A stretch of 64,000 nt of DNA from Prostheceraeus crozeri (Eukaryota; Platyhelminthes; Polycladida; Euryleptidae): the NCBI GenBank assembly GCA_907163375.1, contig CAJQUW010008748.1, forward strand, positions 124,001-188,000, in the 5' to 3' direction. The notes beneath the pieces were generated by a model. It saw only the letters and a program-made list of their open reading frames with translations, was not told the DNA's origin and did no database searches. Both the position numbers and the translations under genes were made by a program. Below are positions 45,701-57,121 of this stretch, piece by piece; the first letter of the stretch is position 1, and each line of letters opens with the position of its first letter.

Positions 45701-48700
45701 TTTCAAGAAAGACATATTTGCCTTCGAAAAGCTAGACGTTATTTTGTATTGAATGCCATTGTCCGGTTTGTTTTCAAAGTACGTGTATTTCGTAAGTGCT
45801 CCTACTTAATGTAGCTGTAAGCCAGCGAGAAGCTGTTTTGTTCTAAATCTAAAGAGTTACACGAAATAAGCTGTTTCCATATTGTAAAACATGTGCAAAA
45901 TTACACGGTAAGTCGGTAACAGCTGAAGCGGGATGTTTCATGCGCGTTGAATGAGAGGTTTACAAGGGCTTGAATGAAATTGCCGAACCGAATTAAGTGG
46001 AATACCAATTTACGTGGACTTGAATATATGTACTTCTGCACCATTATATTGCCTTTTTTGTTTCTTTTCCAAAGTCCGCACAATCTATCCATGTTTGAGT
46101 CGATGTTTGTTCTTTCATGTATCAGCTGTTGATGCATGTTTATCGTCTTAAGACTGAAATGTTCTGTCTCTATTAAGTCATATCACCTATCCCTCTGTTT
46201 CACATAATTGGAGTTTTGGCTTCCTTCATATTTCTCCCAAGACAGTTGTTGTCCGTATGTCACGGAAAAGTGCACAACATCAGAATATAGCAGAATCGTA
46301 GTCGTATCACTACGTATCGTAATCATTGATCATACATCAATACATCAATGATCGCAATGCATGAAACGTGTGCTCGATGGCGAGACATGAACGGATTATG
46401 CAAGTGACTGCTTGCAAATCAGGTTGTGACATCATTGGCTGGCCGCTAGCGCAATCATTTTTCGAAAGGTGACACCAACCGGAAAATGTATTTTGATTGA
46501 GTTAGTTTTGTCAATGGTTATTTACGAAGAAAGTACTCGGTACTGAATACTGAAGTAGAGTGATTTAGAATTCAGTGCACAGGATACTGTGAAAGGTATG
46601 TCATAGCATTGATAACCTTCAGCTCAGACATTAAGATATTCACTTACGACTTCGCTTGGAAAAATTGGTAGAACCTTTATTAAGCAGTCTTGTATTTCAG
46701 ACCACTGCCTAAGGCAATATAGCAGACAAGTATCCAATGCCAAAATTATTGAACAAGTATTATTCCGTAAATGTCATATCACCTGCGGTCACATTCAATT
46801 ATGTGAATTGCGATAATTTACACTAATTTTTCTCCTCCATTATCCAAATACAACACTGCTGTGATATACTGGACATCGTACTTAATCAAGGTGATTTTAT
46901 TGGGGCGGATTTTGACGAATTTTCACCATGTACAGTAGAAGAGATGACAATATCCATAGAAACATCAAGTAATCTTCTTCAATGTACCATTCGTGTGTGA
47001 TATGAAACAGTCGAATCAACTATTCAGCGATGATAATATTGTCATTACTGATCTGTAAAATTGACCCGTTTAGTAATGGTAAGGACTGGCAAGTGGGTAG
47101 ATATCAAAAGACATGAGCTCACGTGAACTGTGTGCTCTGACATTTATCAACCTTTAGTAATAGCAATTATTTTGTCAAGTGCAGGCGTGAGGTGATGACA
47201 CGTATATTTAATGACTATGTATGTCACGCTTTGCTCTCATTCTGTGCAGCTGGAAAGTGATTCGGATCAAAAGCTGACATTATCTGTAACTTCATATTTT
47301 TTACCGTTGAACTACTCTCGCTCTAGAATGTTCGATGATCAACAATGCAGAAAACTCTACCCCAAAGTGATTGAGACATTTTGCTCAACTGTTATGTGTA
47401 TTCATTTATTGATCGTGCTTGTAAAAGGTCTCAAATATTGAATTAAATAGTTCGATTTTTCTGTTTAGAATACTTAAGAGCACTAGTTGCTTAAATTGAA
47501 TTATCTTAATCCCGTTGAATTACCCAATAATTGAACATTTCACTTGACTAATGTTGAATTTCACTAGAGTAGATTTTTCTATCACACCGGACAATTATTG
47601 AACCTGACTTACTCGCATGATAATTAGAAATTTACTTCAATTTGAGATTTTGACCGTACTCAGACTAGGCTTTATTGCTGTTGAGGAGCTGGCGGGAATG
47701 GAGAGCTTTTGGTCCTGTTAATCTATTACACCACCTAATTCCACCATTTCTATTCTCCTCTACGAGAACAAAAATGTTTTTTTACACCAAATAGCACAAA
47801 TGGATCTTCATCTCCATCACAGTGAGATTATTTCACGAGAAAACGTAGATACTTTATGGATTTAACTTTCTTAGATATTCTTACTTATTAATTTAACTTT
47901 CTGTAGATTGACTTATTTTGCACAAGAGATGCTCGATTTTGATTATTTAAGAGTAAAAATTAAGCGATAAATTCCTGAATAAACAGGGATGGCCAATTGG
48001 ATGGGCTCCTTCAATATATAAAATAGAATGAGTGTATTCTGAACATTTGAATATTTTGAATATTTTAAAACAACAGTTTAGTAGACTTGTCAATCGAAGA
48101 TTACTACCTGATCTTATTCTTATTAAGATATTTTAACCCCAGATGCTAAGGTTTATATAGGAATCGTCAAATTCAATCAATCACCAGTCACCACAAATTT
48201 CAGGAACTAGTGGGTTAATGTGAGTAAAGGAAGATATAGTCTGACTGCAATCCGACTTTCACGTGTATTACCCCTGTATGTGTATTAGAGGTCAAGCAAT
48301 TATATACAGACTGATGCGATAGTCTTTTGAAAATGATAATGGTCCGTGGGATTCCCATTGATCGATTATTGATCAATTCCGTGGATGTCATGGGCCTGGA
48401 AATTAAAAGACACTTAATTAAAGGAACTTCCTTGTGATTAAACTACCGCGAGAATGTGATTAGTTTATTAATTCCGTTTTTATCAGTTCATATACCTTTT
48501 TTGAAACTACAATTGCAAATTTAATTGTGAATTGGCTGTTAAAGGTATGAAACTTTATTGCCATTTTATGCATTATCAAGATTGGAATGATTTTCTTTGT
48601 CCTTTCAACTGGCAATCGGAGTGCTAGATTAATCTTCTAATGCGATGAATCTTTGTTGCGGAAGTGAAGTCAGTGCAGTAAGGAGTAATAGGTCTGATTG

Positions 48701-50294
48701 CTTTCCGGTTCGATTCTCCCTTGAAACGTTTGATAAATTATCGGATAAGAAGATGAATGTTTTGAGCGAGGATAAGAGATATCCTACAAGTGACTTGTAT
48801 TCATTCTGTGACGATCTTTCGCCAACTTTCCTTTCATGATCCTTCGAGGAAACCTTTTTAAAACATAAAGTGACAAGTATCTGTCTGCAGAGACGAATTT
48901 TGACCAATTTTTGTTGCGAACTTGAAATTCGATGAATAAAGCAGTATGGTATAATGTGGATCAATCTTATTACCGGTGTAAGAAAGTATTGGGAGAATCT
49001 TGACAAAAGTCGGAATTGTCAGAAATTCAACTTGACGTGAAGGACTTGTTAACTTATTCAAATGCTTAGACTAATGATTTTGATCTCATCAGTGGATTAC
49101 TTGTGATTGATTTGATTCACTGCATTTGGTGACTTATTATTTCCACTCATTAAGCTCAGGGCCTTTCACGATTGCTGCCTTCCCACCTTAACACTTTGTT
49201 GTGGCTAGGTTATCAACAGAAATATCCTTCTACTGTCTTTCCGCTGTTTAACTTTTCGATTTAAAGTTTTTCACACAAGTCTTTCACGAGAATCATTCCG
49301 CACGATATACCATCCCACTTCAATGGGCATGCAATTTTAAATTTTACTCTCGAATTCCTTAGTCAAATTCCTCATACTTGGCAACCCTTCTCAGCCTCTC
49401 AGAAATTAAATGCTTCGTGAGATTCGCCAAAATTAAGCTTCTTTTCTATCGTGTCGATCAAAACTAGATGCGGTCATTGGTAGTCTGGTGAGGAATTTGG
49501 ATAATTCATCTAGTAGTTGTTTTTTCGTGCGAACTTCCCTCGTCCGGGAACCATTCAATCGGCAATTGCGAGGAGAATTCCGCCGTGGAGAGCTCCGTAC
49601 TTTTGGATCAAACCGGATCAGACGTGATGCACTAATCCAAGATGGCCGATGGAGACCAAAATGTGCCATCAGCAATTCCCTCGCTTTTGAATTGGAAGCG
49701 CGAACCGATAACCTAAAACATATGGCAACATTATTTGATTTCTTGCAGCATGGCGTTTCATGCTTCAATGTATATTGAAGTTTTCCAAATTCCCTTTAGG
49801 GCAGTTGTCATATAGAGTTTATAACATCAGTGTATCTGGTCTGTGAAGTTACAAAATCTCACCCTATCAGAAGTGAGATGTATATACATGTAATTGCATT
49901 CATTAGAAGGCAACATTATTTACGTAAATTAATGCTTCAATATAACTATTCGGCTTTACCGGAGGTTCCTCGTAAATCGTGGAACCGTAGTCTTCCTCGT
50001 GGAATCGGTGAATAAGACTCATAATACCCTAAACCTCTAATTGTCATGAAACGTTTCCCCTTCCGGGAAAATTAGCATTCAAATGGACTGTTTCTTCATA
50101 AAAATAGGAGTAACATGATTTCTCTCGAAGCAAATGTATTGCAAGAGAATTTGTTTAAATAATGCAGAGATGTGATTCTTCCGGATTTCCGGCTCGCCCC
50201 CTTTGCCTAAGTAGTAATGAAAAGATGCTGTGTAGAAAAAAGTTCGTTTTTATTATAATCCATAAAACTGCATTCGTATAATACAGTTTCAATG
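42709..50294. other. No gene recognised
   Basis: About 7.6 kb without a supported gene. Minus-strand words CTGATGACGAG..AAATATATTGGCAAATGC (about 43385-43435) and CTGAAGATGGGATTGC..GATATTGC (about 44266-44305) resemble each other and may be ends of Penelope-like copies. An open stretch on both strands at 49433-49778 is GC-richer than its surroundings but has no recognised motif. Confidence 0.4.
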
Positions 50295-50419
50295 GGTGCC
50301 CCCAAAGCTGTCACCGGCGCCCCTCTAGCTTCGATTATGCACTCCTAGCTTTAACCGGTGCTCCCTTGGTTTCTACTGGCGACCCCTTCGCCTTCATCAG
50401 CGCTCCCTTGTCTTCTGCT
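50295..50419. repeat. 21-bp minisatellite, six units
   Basis: Six consecutive 20-21 bp units have the form GG(C/T)G(C/A)(C/T)CCCTT..CTTC..: GGTGCCCCCAAAGCTGTCAC, GGCGCCCCTCTAGCTTCGAT, GGTGCTCCCTTGGTTTCTAC, GGCGACCCCTTCGCCTTCAT and so on. C-rich on the plus strand and well above local GC. A related single unit may lie near 50511-50545. Confidence 0.75.
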
Positions 50420-51236
50420 AGCTCGCTGAGTTGATAATATTAAAACATCTATATTTTGAATGTGTGTATGTTGAAAATGGAGTTTCCCAAAAATTGCTAT
50501 TGTTGTTAATGGCACCCCTTCCAAATTTTTTCGGCCGCGCCCCATGCTGGCAATCACATCCTTGAATTGGGATTGCGCTTTTAGAGATTTATATGTAACT
50601 ATCGTCTGCTAGTTGGCTTTTGAGCATTTATTCGATTGTGCACGGAGAACTGCATGTCAAAATTACACGGGATCAGAATCAAAAGTGAGCGTAGCTGAAA
50701 CTGAGAATCTTATCCGAATTTCAGGAAGTTTTTCATCCACATCTCTGAATTAGATACAGTATTCTTAGACTTCAAAATGCATAGGAAAATTATATCTCTG
50801 ACGAATAGGGATAATGTAATTTGCGCTCTTTCCGTAGATGAGCAGGACGCCGTGGCATTTCCACATCGCCGATTTGGTGCGTTCTGCAATGGAAACGCAT
50901 TTTATAGGCTAGATTGACAAATCTATGTGTGGGGGGGATCGACCCGGTCCTCGGGGGATTCTTTTACTAATCACACACTTTCTAGTCAACTGTGCCCAAC
51001 GATGCTAGGCTACTATTATTAGCAGTAGATCAGCTTCCATTATGAATCGAACGATTGCATTCTGGGCGAAACTTCTAACCAGCAAAATGATCCAAAAAGT
51101 AGAGATTTTCAAAACACTGCATTTGTCTAGTTTTTCGCCCACATTCTGCAAAATGTTAACTGCAATGCAGGATAGTGAGTGGGCGGAGTACTTTAGCTTA
51201 TGGGCTTAATCAGGGTCTGCTACAAATTTAGTTTTT
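50420..51236. other. No gene recognised
   Basis: No supported coding region or repeat. Confidence 0.5.
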
Positions 51237-53299
51237 ATGTCGGACGGATATTTTGATATTTCAGAGTCCAAAAAAAACAAATAAATGCACGAGTGATAAT
51301 AATTTTTCGTGTTTCATGTGTATATTGTCGACACAGTACAGTGACGTGCATTCAGGGTAGGCTGAGTGGGCACAGCCTACTCATAAGATTCGCTGAAATA
51401 CGCATCAATATATTTTGGAAGCGAATGGAATGAATCCACTGATAAATGACGATAGTTCATGTCAAAATCAGCTTCTTATTGGCATCATTTCCTAATAATA
51501 GCATAGCATGCGCTTATATTCAACCACATATCTGTGTATTCAGCGCATGAAAGCGGTGAGCGATCTTTATTTTTAGAAGTTGGGCGGAAGAAATTACAAA
51601 CGCTTTTCGCCTGTGCAGCAGCAATAACAAAGATCTTGTCATGAATGTTCGTTCGTTGTTTGTATGCCGAGTATGCATTGTGTTCAGCGCGCTATGTTAC
51701 CACTTGTTGGGGCTGTTCGCTTTTCCGCCCACTGCTCCAAGGTGATGACGCAGCAAGATGTAAACAGTACATGCAGCTGTGGTCTGTTGCGCAGAGGGAT
51801 GTAGGATTGCACTAAACGGTATTGAGAGCATCATTGTCTTTCACGTCTGACGTCGAGTGTCGAGTTCAGTGGAACATGGAAGTGAAAAAGTTGCTTAACA
51901 TCAAATTTTCTTCGCTTCCCTTCAGTGAAAAGATGGACATAATTAATCTTGAAGACATTGCCCCACCTTGAAAATACTTCCTATTTCTACTTCCTATTCC
52001 TATTTTCCTATTTTTGTGAATACTTTCTATTTTTTTGAAAAATTCTATCTAAAGCATGGTATTTCAGGAAAAAAGCTAAATTGTCTCTAAAACATAATCA
52101 CATCATGTATCACATCGGTCTCATTTGTTGTCTGAAAGGCATGATGTTCTTCTGATGCAGGTGTCCAAACATATCGAAGATAAATGTGTCGGACGGACAC
52201 ATTGCAATCAAAAAATGAAGTTCCAGATTAGAATTTTTGTCGAGTTCCATCGTTTAGAAGATTCATTTCTCTTTGAAAAGCTATGATTTTTTTCTCCTGA
52301 ATGTGTAGTAATTAGTGGTAGTAAAATTTGCAATTCAAGAATCATGTCCGTCCGACATATTAAGTGTGAAATATCCTTTAAATTATCAAACTTCTAATTC
52401 TACAGCAACAATCTCATTTAATTTAATTAGCAAGCATCCGACATGGACATAAACAGAATTTGTGAATGTTTATATGGTATGCAACAAGTATTTAGTGTAT
52501 TTATTGAAACTATGATAGTATTTATAAAAGATCGAAGTATGTTTCTATTTTCAAATGCATTATACGGCAGTTGTAGTCTAACATCCAGATTTTAAAATTT
52601 CAATTTTAGATAATATAAGATGTATTGCTTTATGCAATATGGAATAGATAGAATACTCTTGTATTAATGATTGCTACCTTTATTTGGCTAATAATGTCCG
52701 TCCGACATAATAACTTCGATACATCCAAAATGCTAATGACGTATAGCCCGTGATGTTTTGAGCACATTTAAGACTGTAAAATATAAAATTCCGAAAAATA
52801 CGTTGGCCTACATGTATATTTCATTACACGTATCTTGAAAGAGTCCATGAACTGCAAAAACACACTTCATGGTGCCAACTGTTTACAATGGGCTCACAGT
52901 AGCCAGTTACTGCCAATTTCGCTGATGAGGCACGTACATATAGGCCATTAGATTCTGCGGGAGAATCGAAATGTCCGCATGTTTCTACCATGGAGATTTG
53001 GCCACCGTGGATACTTGGCCACAGTCAATTGGTATGAGAGAGTAATCGTGTAGCGTTCCATTGTCACTCTGCCGTGGCTTTTAAGCAGCGCTGGCCTAAT
53101 GATGACGCCAAATAATAGCCTTGTCTGCACAGCGTTGAGATGATTTAGGCTACAATCTTAGATATTTTGCATCAAGTATGATCAACTCTGATCGCCGATG
53201 TGATGCTTCAGATACACAAAATGACTGACAATCATATTGAACGTTTTATGTTTAGCTAATTCTTCAATAACGTCTATGTAGTGAATGTCCGTCAGACAT
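51237..53299. repeat. Dispersed 15-bp imperfect palindrome ATGTCCGTCCGACAT
   Basis: Exact copies lie at 52344-52358 and 52694-52708. Variants are at 53285-53299 (ATGTCCGTCAGACAT), 51237-51251 (reverse orientation, one change) and 52186-52200 (GTGTCGGACGGACAC, reverse, with both arms changed so that they still pair). A half-like copy is at 52436-52450. The arms ATGTC/GACAT are inverted repeats around a CGTCC core. Function unknown. Confidence 0.8.
51339..51971 (+). mobile_element. Possible 5' end of a hAT element with truncated ORF
   Basis: CAGTGACGTGCA at 51339-51350 resembles a hAT terminus. About 530 bp later ATG 51876 opens a 31-codon frame, MEVKKLLNIKFSSLPFSEKM and so on, stopped by TGA at 51969. 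The peptide is reminiscent of the start of hAT/ZMYM-like transposases, but the match is from memory and short. No right terminus found. Confidence 0.3.
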
Positions 53300-53604
53300 G
53301 AAGAAAAGCAGGAACTCATAGCAATGTCAAGCATGAAGAACTTCATTATGCTACTTTTATTTTTTCACCATCACGCAACTAATTTTGTTACAGACCTAGC
53401 ACTAATTTAGGTATTGGGTAATAGGAGGAGTGCGATTTAGACATGTGAATCATATACCTACACTTGTGTGTGTATTGGCACCGCACGTGTCCTTGTCGTC
53501 TGTCCTTTGAGCAACCGATCCGGTCCGGCTGTGTTTGAAATTGACTATAGCACATGACGTTTTATTTCAAAGCCTTCAATCAGTCCGTTCAGATGCTTTA
53601 AATA

Positions 53605-55427
53605 CAGGGTGCGAGAAAAGTCTTTGCGGATTTTTGATAACTTTATATTTAGTTTTGTTGGCGGTGATTATTTTTACCTTTATTTCTTTTTTTTTTCTTT
53701 TGAACAAACCCATCTAGAAATAAAAAATAAACTTCCATGTACTCCATTGAATTTTAATTCTTCAAAGTAGCTCACGTCATGCTCAATGCACTTCTGAAAA
53801 CGTTTCTGAAATCGTAAAGTCCTCAACGGTAGTAAGAGGGGAGAGGCAATGTTGATTGTCATTCGCTCAATATCTTCCCGCAAAGTCCTGAATGTTCTGT
53901 AAATAAAACCTTGGAGGAATAAAACCAATTGCCGCAGGTGACTGACTCCAAAAAGTCGCAGGGTGTCAAGTCCGGCGATCTTGCTGGCATTCACTAGGGT
54001 CCTCTCTTTCCGTCCAGCGATTGGACAAATGAGTCTCTTCTATTTGACGCGCTGAAAGAGGTACTGGGGGAGGCGCTCCGTCTTCCTGAACAGAAGGGTT
54101 CTTCCAGTGCCCGAGAGAAATAAGGAAAGGACTTGGTTCAACAGAAGTTCAGAATATCTCTTTCCAATCATGGTTTCTGAACTGATATCGTAGAGAAGAA
54201 GTCCGGAATAGCTATACAATACACACGGTGAGGTAGGAGTCTTGCCTGGGTTGGGTCAATTCTAATATTCGGGTTCGTCGTAGTCCAGAAGTGCCACATT
54301 GTGCTTGGTGATGTTGCTATCAACGATGATGCACTCGTCCGAAATGTTAGCTTCGGAGGAAAGAAGGGATCTTTTCTCGATTTTCACCTCATTCATCACA
54401 AAATTGTAAGCGGCGGTCTTTCGTCCCCATCACAAAGAAATTGAGAATATTAGCGGCTTGGTGATGGATGATAAAAATCGGCTTTTAGAACTTTCTTTTC
54501 AGGAAATCAAAGATCCGACATCTCGATATCGCTCTTGTCGATAGTTGAAGGATTTTCAGTGACAGCTTAATTCCTTTTGAGATACCTCTCTCCAGATGCT
54601 GTTATGGGTGCTGTCTATTCTGGGTCGGTCGTGGGACAGGCTGCCGGTTTCAAGAAGTTTGTTCTTCCAATCAAGATTGTTCTCGACGATGGGGTTCCGT
54701 GTTGGGTTTCTCTCTGAATTGACGAGCACTTTCAAGAAGTTTGTTTCTTCCAATACAAAGTGTGAAATACGATGGTTCTATTGTCGAGAATTCCATAACA
54801 ATATCAAATTACTCACATCCATCAGTGTATCGAGTTTATATACACAGTGTATAAAATGTATTGATTAAATTAAAATCTCGTGTAAGATTCAAATGTGAAA
54901 TCTATGCCTGCGTGTAGCAAAAATAGTGGCATATGCTTTTCAAGGCATAACATTTATTAAGGTTAATCTTCCTATGGTTTAGTCCGTCATTAAGATCGAT
55001 CCTCGAAGTTAGATTTTAAATTTGAAATCTATGAAGCTCAGCAAAAAACGAGTGGCATAGCTATTTGAAGCACACTTTTATTGATTTGATTAAAATGAGA
55101 ATCAAATTCGTATTTAGATTCAAATGTGAAATCCATGGAGCTCAGGAAAAACTATTGGATTAGCTTTTTAAAGCATCGAAAAATAATAGACAATGAAATG
55201 CCGAGTTTACAAAACGTATGGAAAGTAATCAATTTAAATTTTGTTGATTGAATGGGGGCATAAAGCTCACTGTGTTAATGCTGAAGACTTGGCAAAACTA
55301 AAGAAAGAGTGACATTAATATCTACAAACGCATTGCCACATATTGGTCACTGAAGAAATGATATTTGATCATTGAATAGCAAAATATAAAGTTGACAAAA
55401 ATCCGCAAGGACTTTTCTCGCACCCTG
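53605..55427 (-). mobile_element. Decayed mariner/Tc1-superfamily transposon
   Basis: This 1823-bp element has TIRs of about 45 bp beginning CAGGGTGCGAGAAAAGTC (left) and the same with one extra difference at right (55427 inward). TA stands on both sides (53603-53604 and 55428-55429). A decayed minus-strand transposase occupies 53740-54760. The remaining 54.8-55.4 kb is AT-rich with three similar blocks around ATTCAAATGTGAAATC(T/C)ATG at 54890, 55020 and 55118. Confidence 0.9.
53740..54760 (-). pseudogene. Transposase of the decayed mariner-like element
   Basis: Minus-strand pieces in order: LLETGSLSHDRPRIDST (helix-turn-helix end, normally 'ETGS.SDRPRSGRP', near 54620-54670). Next come QEDGAPPPVPLSARQIEETH with LSNRWTER (second catalytic D region, near 54020-54100) and SPDLTPCDF (third catalytic D, near 53960-53980). 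Last are LREDIERMTI and CIEHDVSYFEEL (C-terminus, near 53750-53880). The 'QDGAPPH...GRWIGR..SPDLTP.DFFLWG' pattern belongs to a mariner-superfamily group common in invertebrates. Multiple frameshifts make it dead. A 24-bp direct repeat (TTTCAAGAAGTTTGTTCTTC and on) at 54649 and 54731 marks an internal duplication. Confidence 0.75.
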
Positions 55428-55429
55428 TA

Positions 55430-57091
55430 GTATCATTATTTCAAGTTCCTGATTCTATTTATATCTGATTTTCCATTCTGTCAGTCAGCTCGAGCACAAC
55501 TTGACTTGTCATATTTACTATATAATAGTCTTTGAAAATGCTGAAGACCCTACATAGGATTGCCACTTTCAGCTTTGAGGTTTAGAAATTGATTTCATTG
55601 TTCGTTTAAAAAAACGGGTTCTACGGCCACATTCATAACACACCTCATGTTTAAGTGTGGTTTCGATCAGATTGATACTTTACTGCATATTTTCAATTAC
55701 AATCAATTGATTTTATCTGTTATCGTAGTCACAGGAAATTGGAGTGAACAATATTTGAAGCATGCAGTATTATCAATTCAATTCAAACTTTGCATTTCTA
55801 TGTCATGAAAATGAAACCTTTGAAAATCACGGCTATATCATAAAGGTAGCCGATGCATTGCCTGATGTTGAGAAAGTGATGTGAAGAAATGACGAAAAAT
55901 ACATAATTCAAGTTCAAGATAAATCATTTTAGGCCACGAAATCTCTATTACTGCGACCTCAGAAATTTCGGAGTCTTATAATGAACACTGTTCACCTTGC
56001 TGTTTCTTCTCTTGCTAAGAGGCCATCATCGCATTTCAGCGGCCAGCGATCCGGTCCAAAGATCTTTTTCGGTATTCATTTTATTTTTACATTATCACAT
56101 CACATAGAGACAGCTTGAAGCCGAGCAATGTCGAGATGTAACATTGCTTCGAATCTCTCTACATTTCCTGATGTGCTCAGGTATTGTAAAAAAATCAAAA
56201 GCAAGCTTTTCCTTTGTTATGTTTTTGAAATAATCAAATAAAAGTTCGATTCGTCCGACACTGACTAGGACGTTAATTTAGTCATTGTAATTTGTTCAAT
56301 TTTTTTTGTTTCAAAAAATCCATTGGAGAAATCATACAGACGTATGGGTTAAGTATGATAGGAGTCACTTTCAAGTATTGGCAGAATAAAATTAAAGTAG
56401 GCCTATTTCTAGCATAATTCTGCTTCAAAGTCTTTAGCACTATCTGATTTTTCCTACTGTTCTGTGAAATTTGTATTGAATTCAAGATCGAGACCCTGCC
56501 TTCAAGGATTTTCACGTTTTAGTTAACTATTACACAGCTGTCTACTGTAAGAAAGAAATAATTATTAGCCTATGCTTTAATAAGTGCCTTGGGATGCGCA
56601 TAAAAAGATTCGGTGTGAGAGCGGTTGCGGCTAGCGCACAGTTCTAGTTGTTGAACAATACACAAAACACTATTGTAAGCCAGTGTTTATAAATCAGGTG
56701 CTAAAATCAGTTTTGGAACATTGTTTTAAAATGCAATATTCACTTATCGTGCCTTATGCTAATGTGTATGTTAGACACCGGCACTGAGCGTTATTGCATT
56801 GTTGTTGACCATCGAATTCATCTAAATACCTTCATACCACATGGCCGATTTATAGTCTAATCCACACTCATTCCTTATGTGCTGAATGCTTGGCAAGAAA
56901 GCAGCGTATACCTTCAGTTTCTTCTGTTTAAGTCTTCGGTTTGACCCAGATAAAGATTGAACCAAGATCTCCTCTAATTTTCATATCTGTAAGTTTACAT
57001 TTAAAACAGGCCAATTTTTTAACCCTAGGTATGAATAGGTTTGACATGATATCTCGTAATCTACTGTTTTGACATTCTACTCTATGAAGTG
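55430..57091. other. No coding signal; probably intron or 5' region of the GPCR gene
   Basis: AT-rich sequence up to a good splice acceptor at 57092-57103. No TATA box or CpG-rich promoter can be defended. Confidence 0.4.
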
Positions 57092-57103
57092 TTTTATTTG
57101 CAG
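57092..57103 (+). promoter_or_regulatory. Probable splice acceptor before the GPCR coding exon
   Basis: The pyrimidine-rich TTTTATTTGCAG ends 18 bp before the GPCR ATG. It fits the metazoan 3' splice-site consensus and suggests an upstream non-coding exon. Confidence 0.55.
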
Positions 57104-57121
57104 ATTTGAGCGGTCATTGCA

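Noticed and set aside
49433..49778. Overlapping open frames on both strands, GC-richer than surroundings
   Set aside because: No family motif, and opposite-strand openness suggests a compositional effect. Could still be an unrecognised exon.
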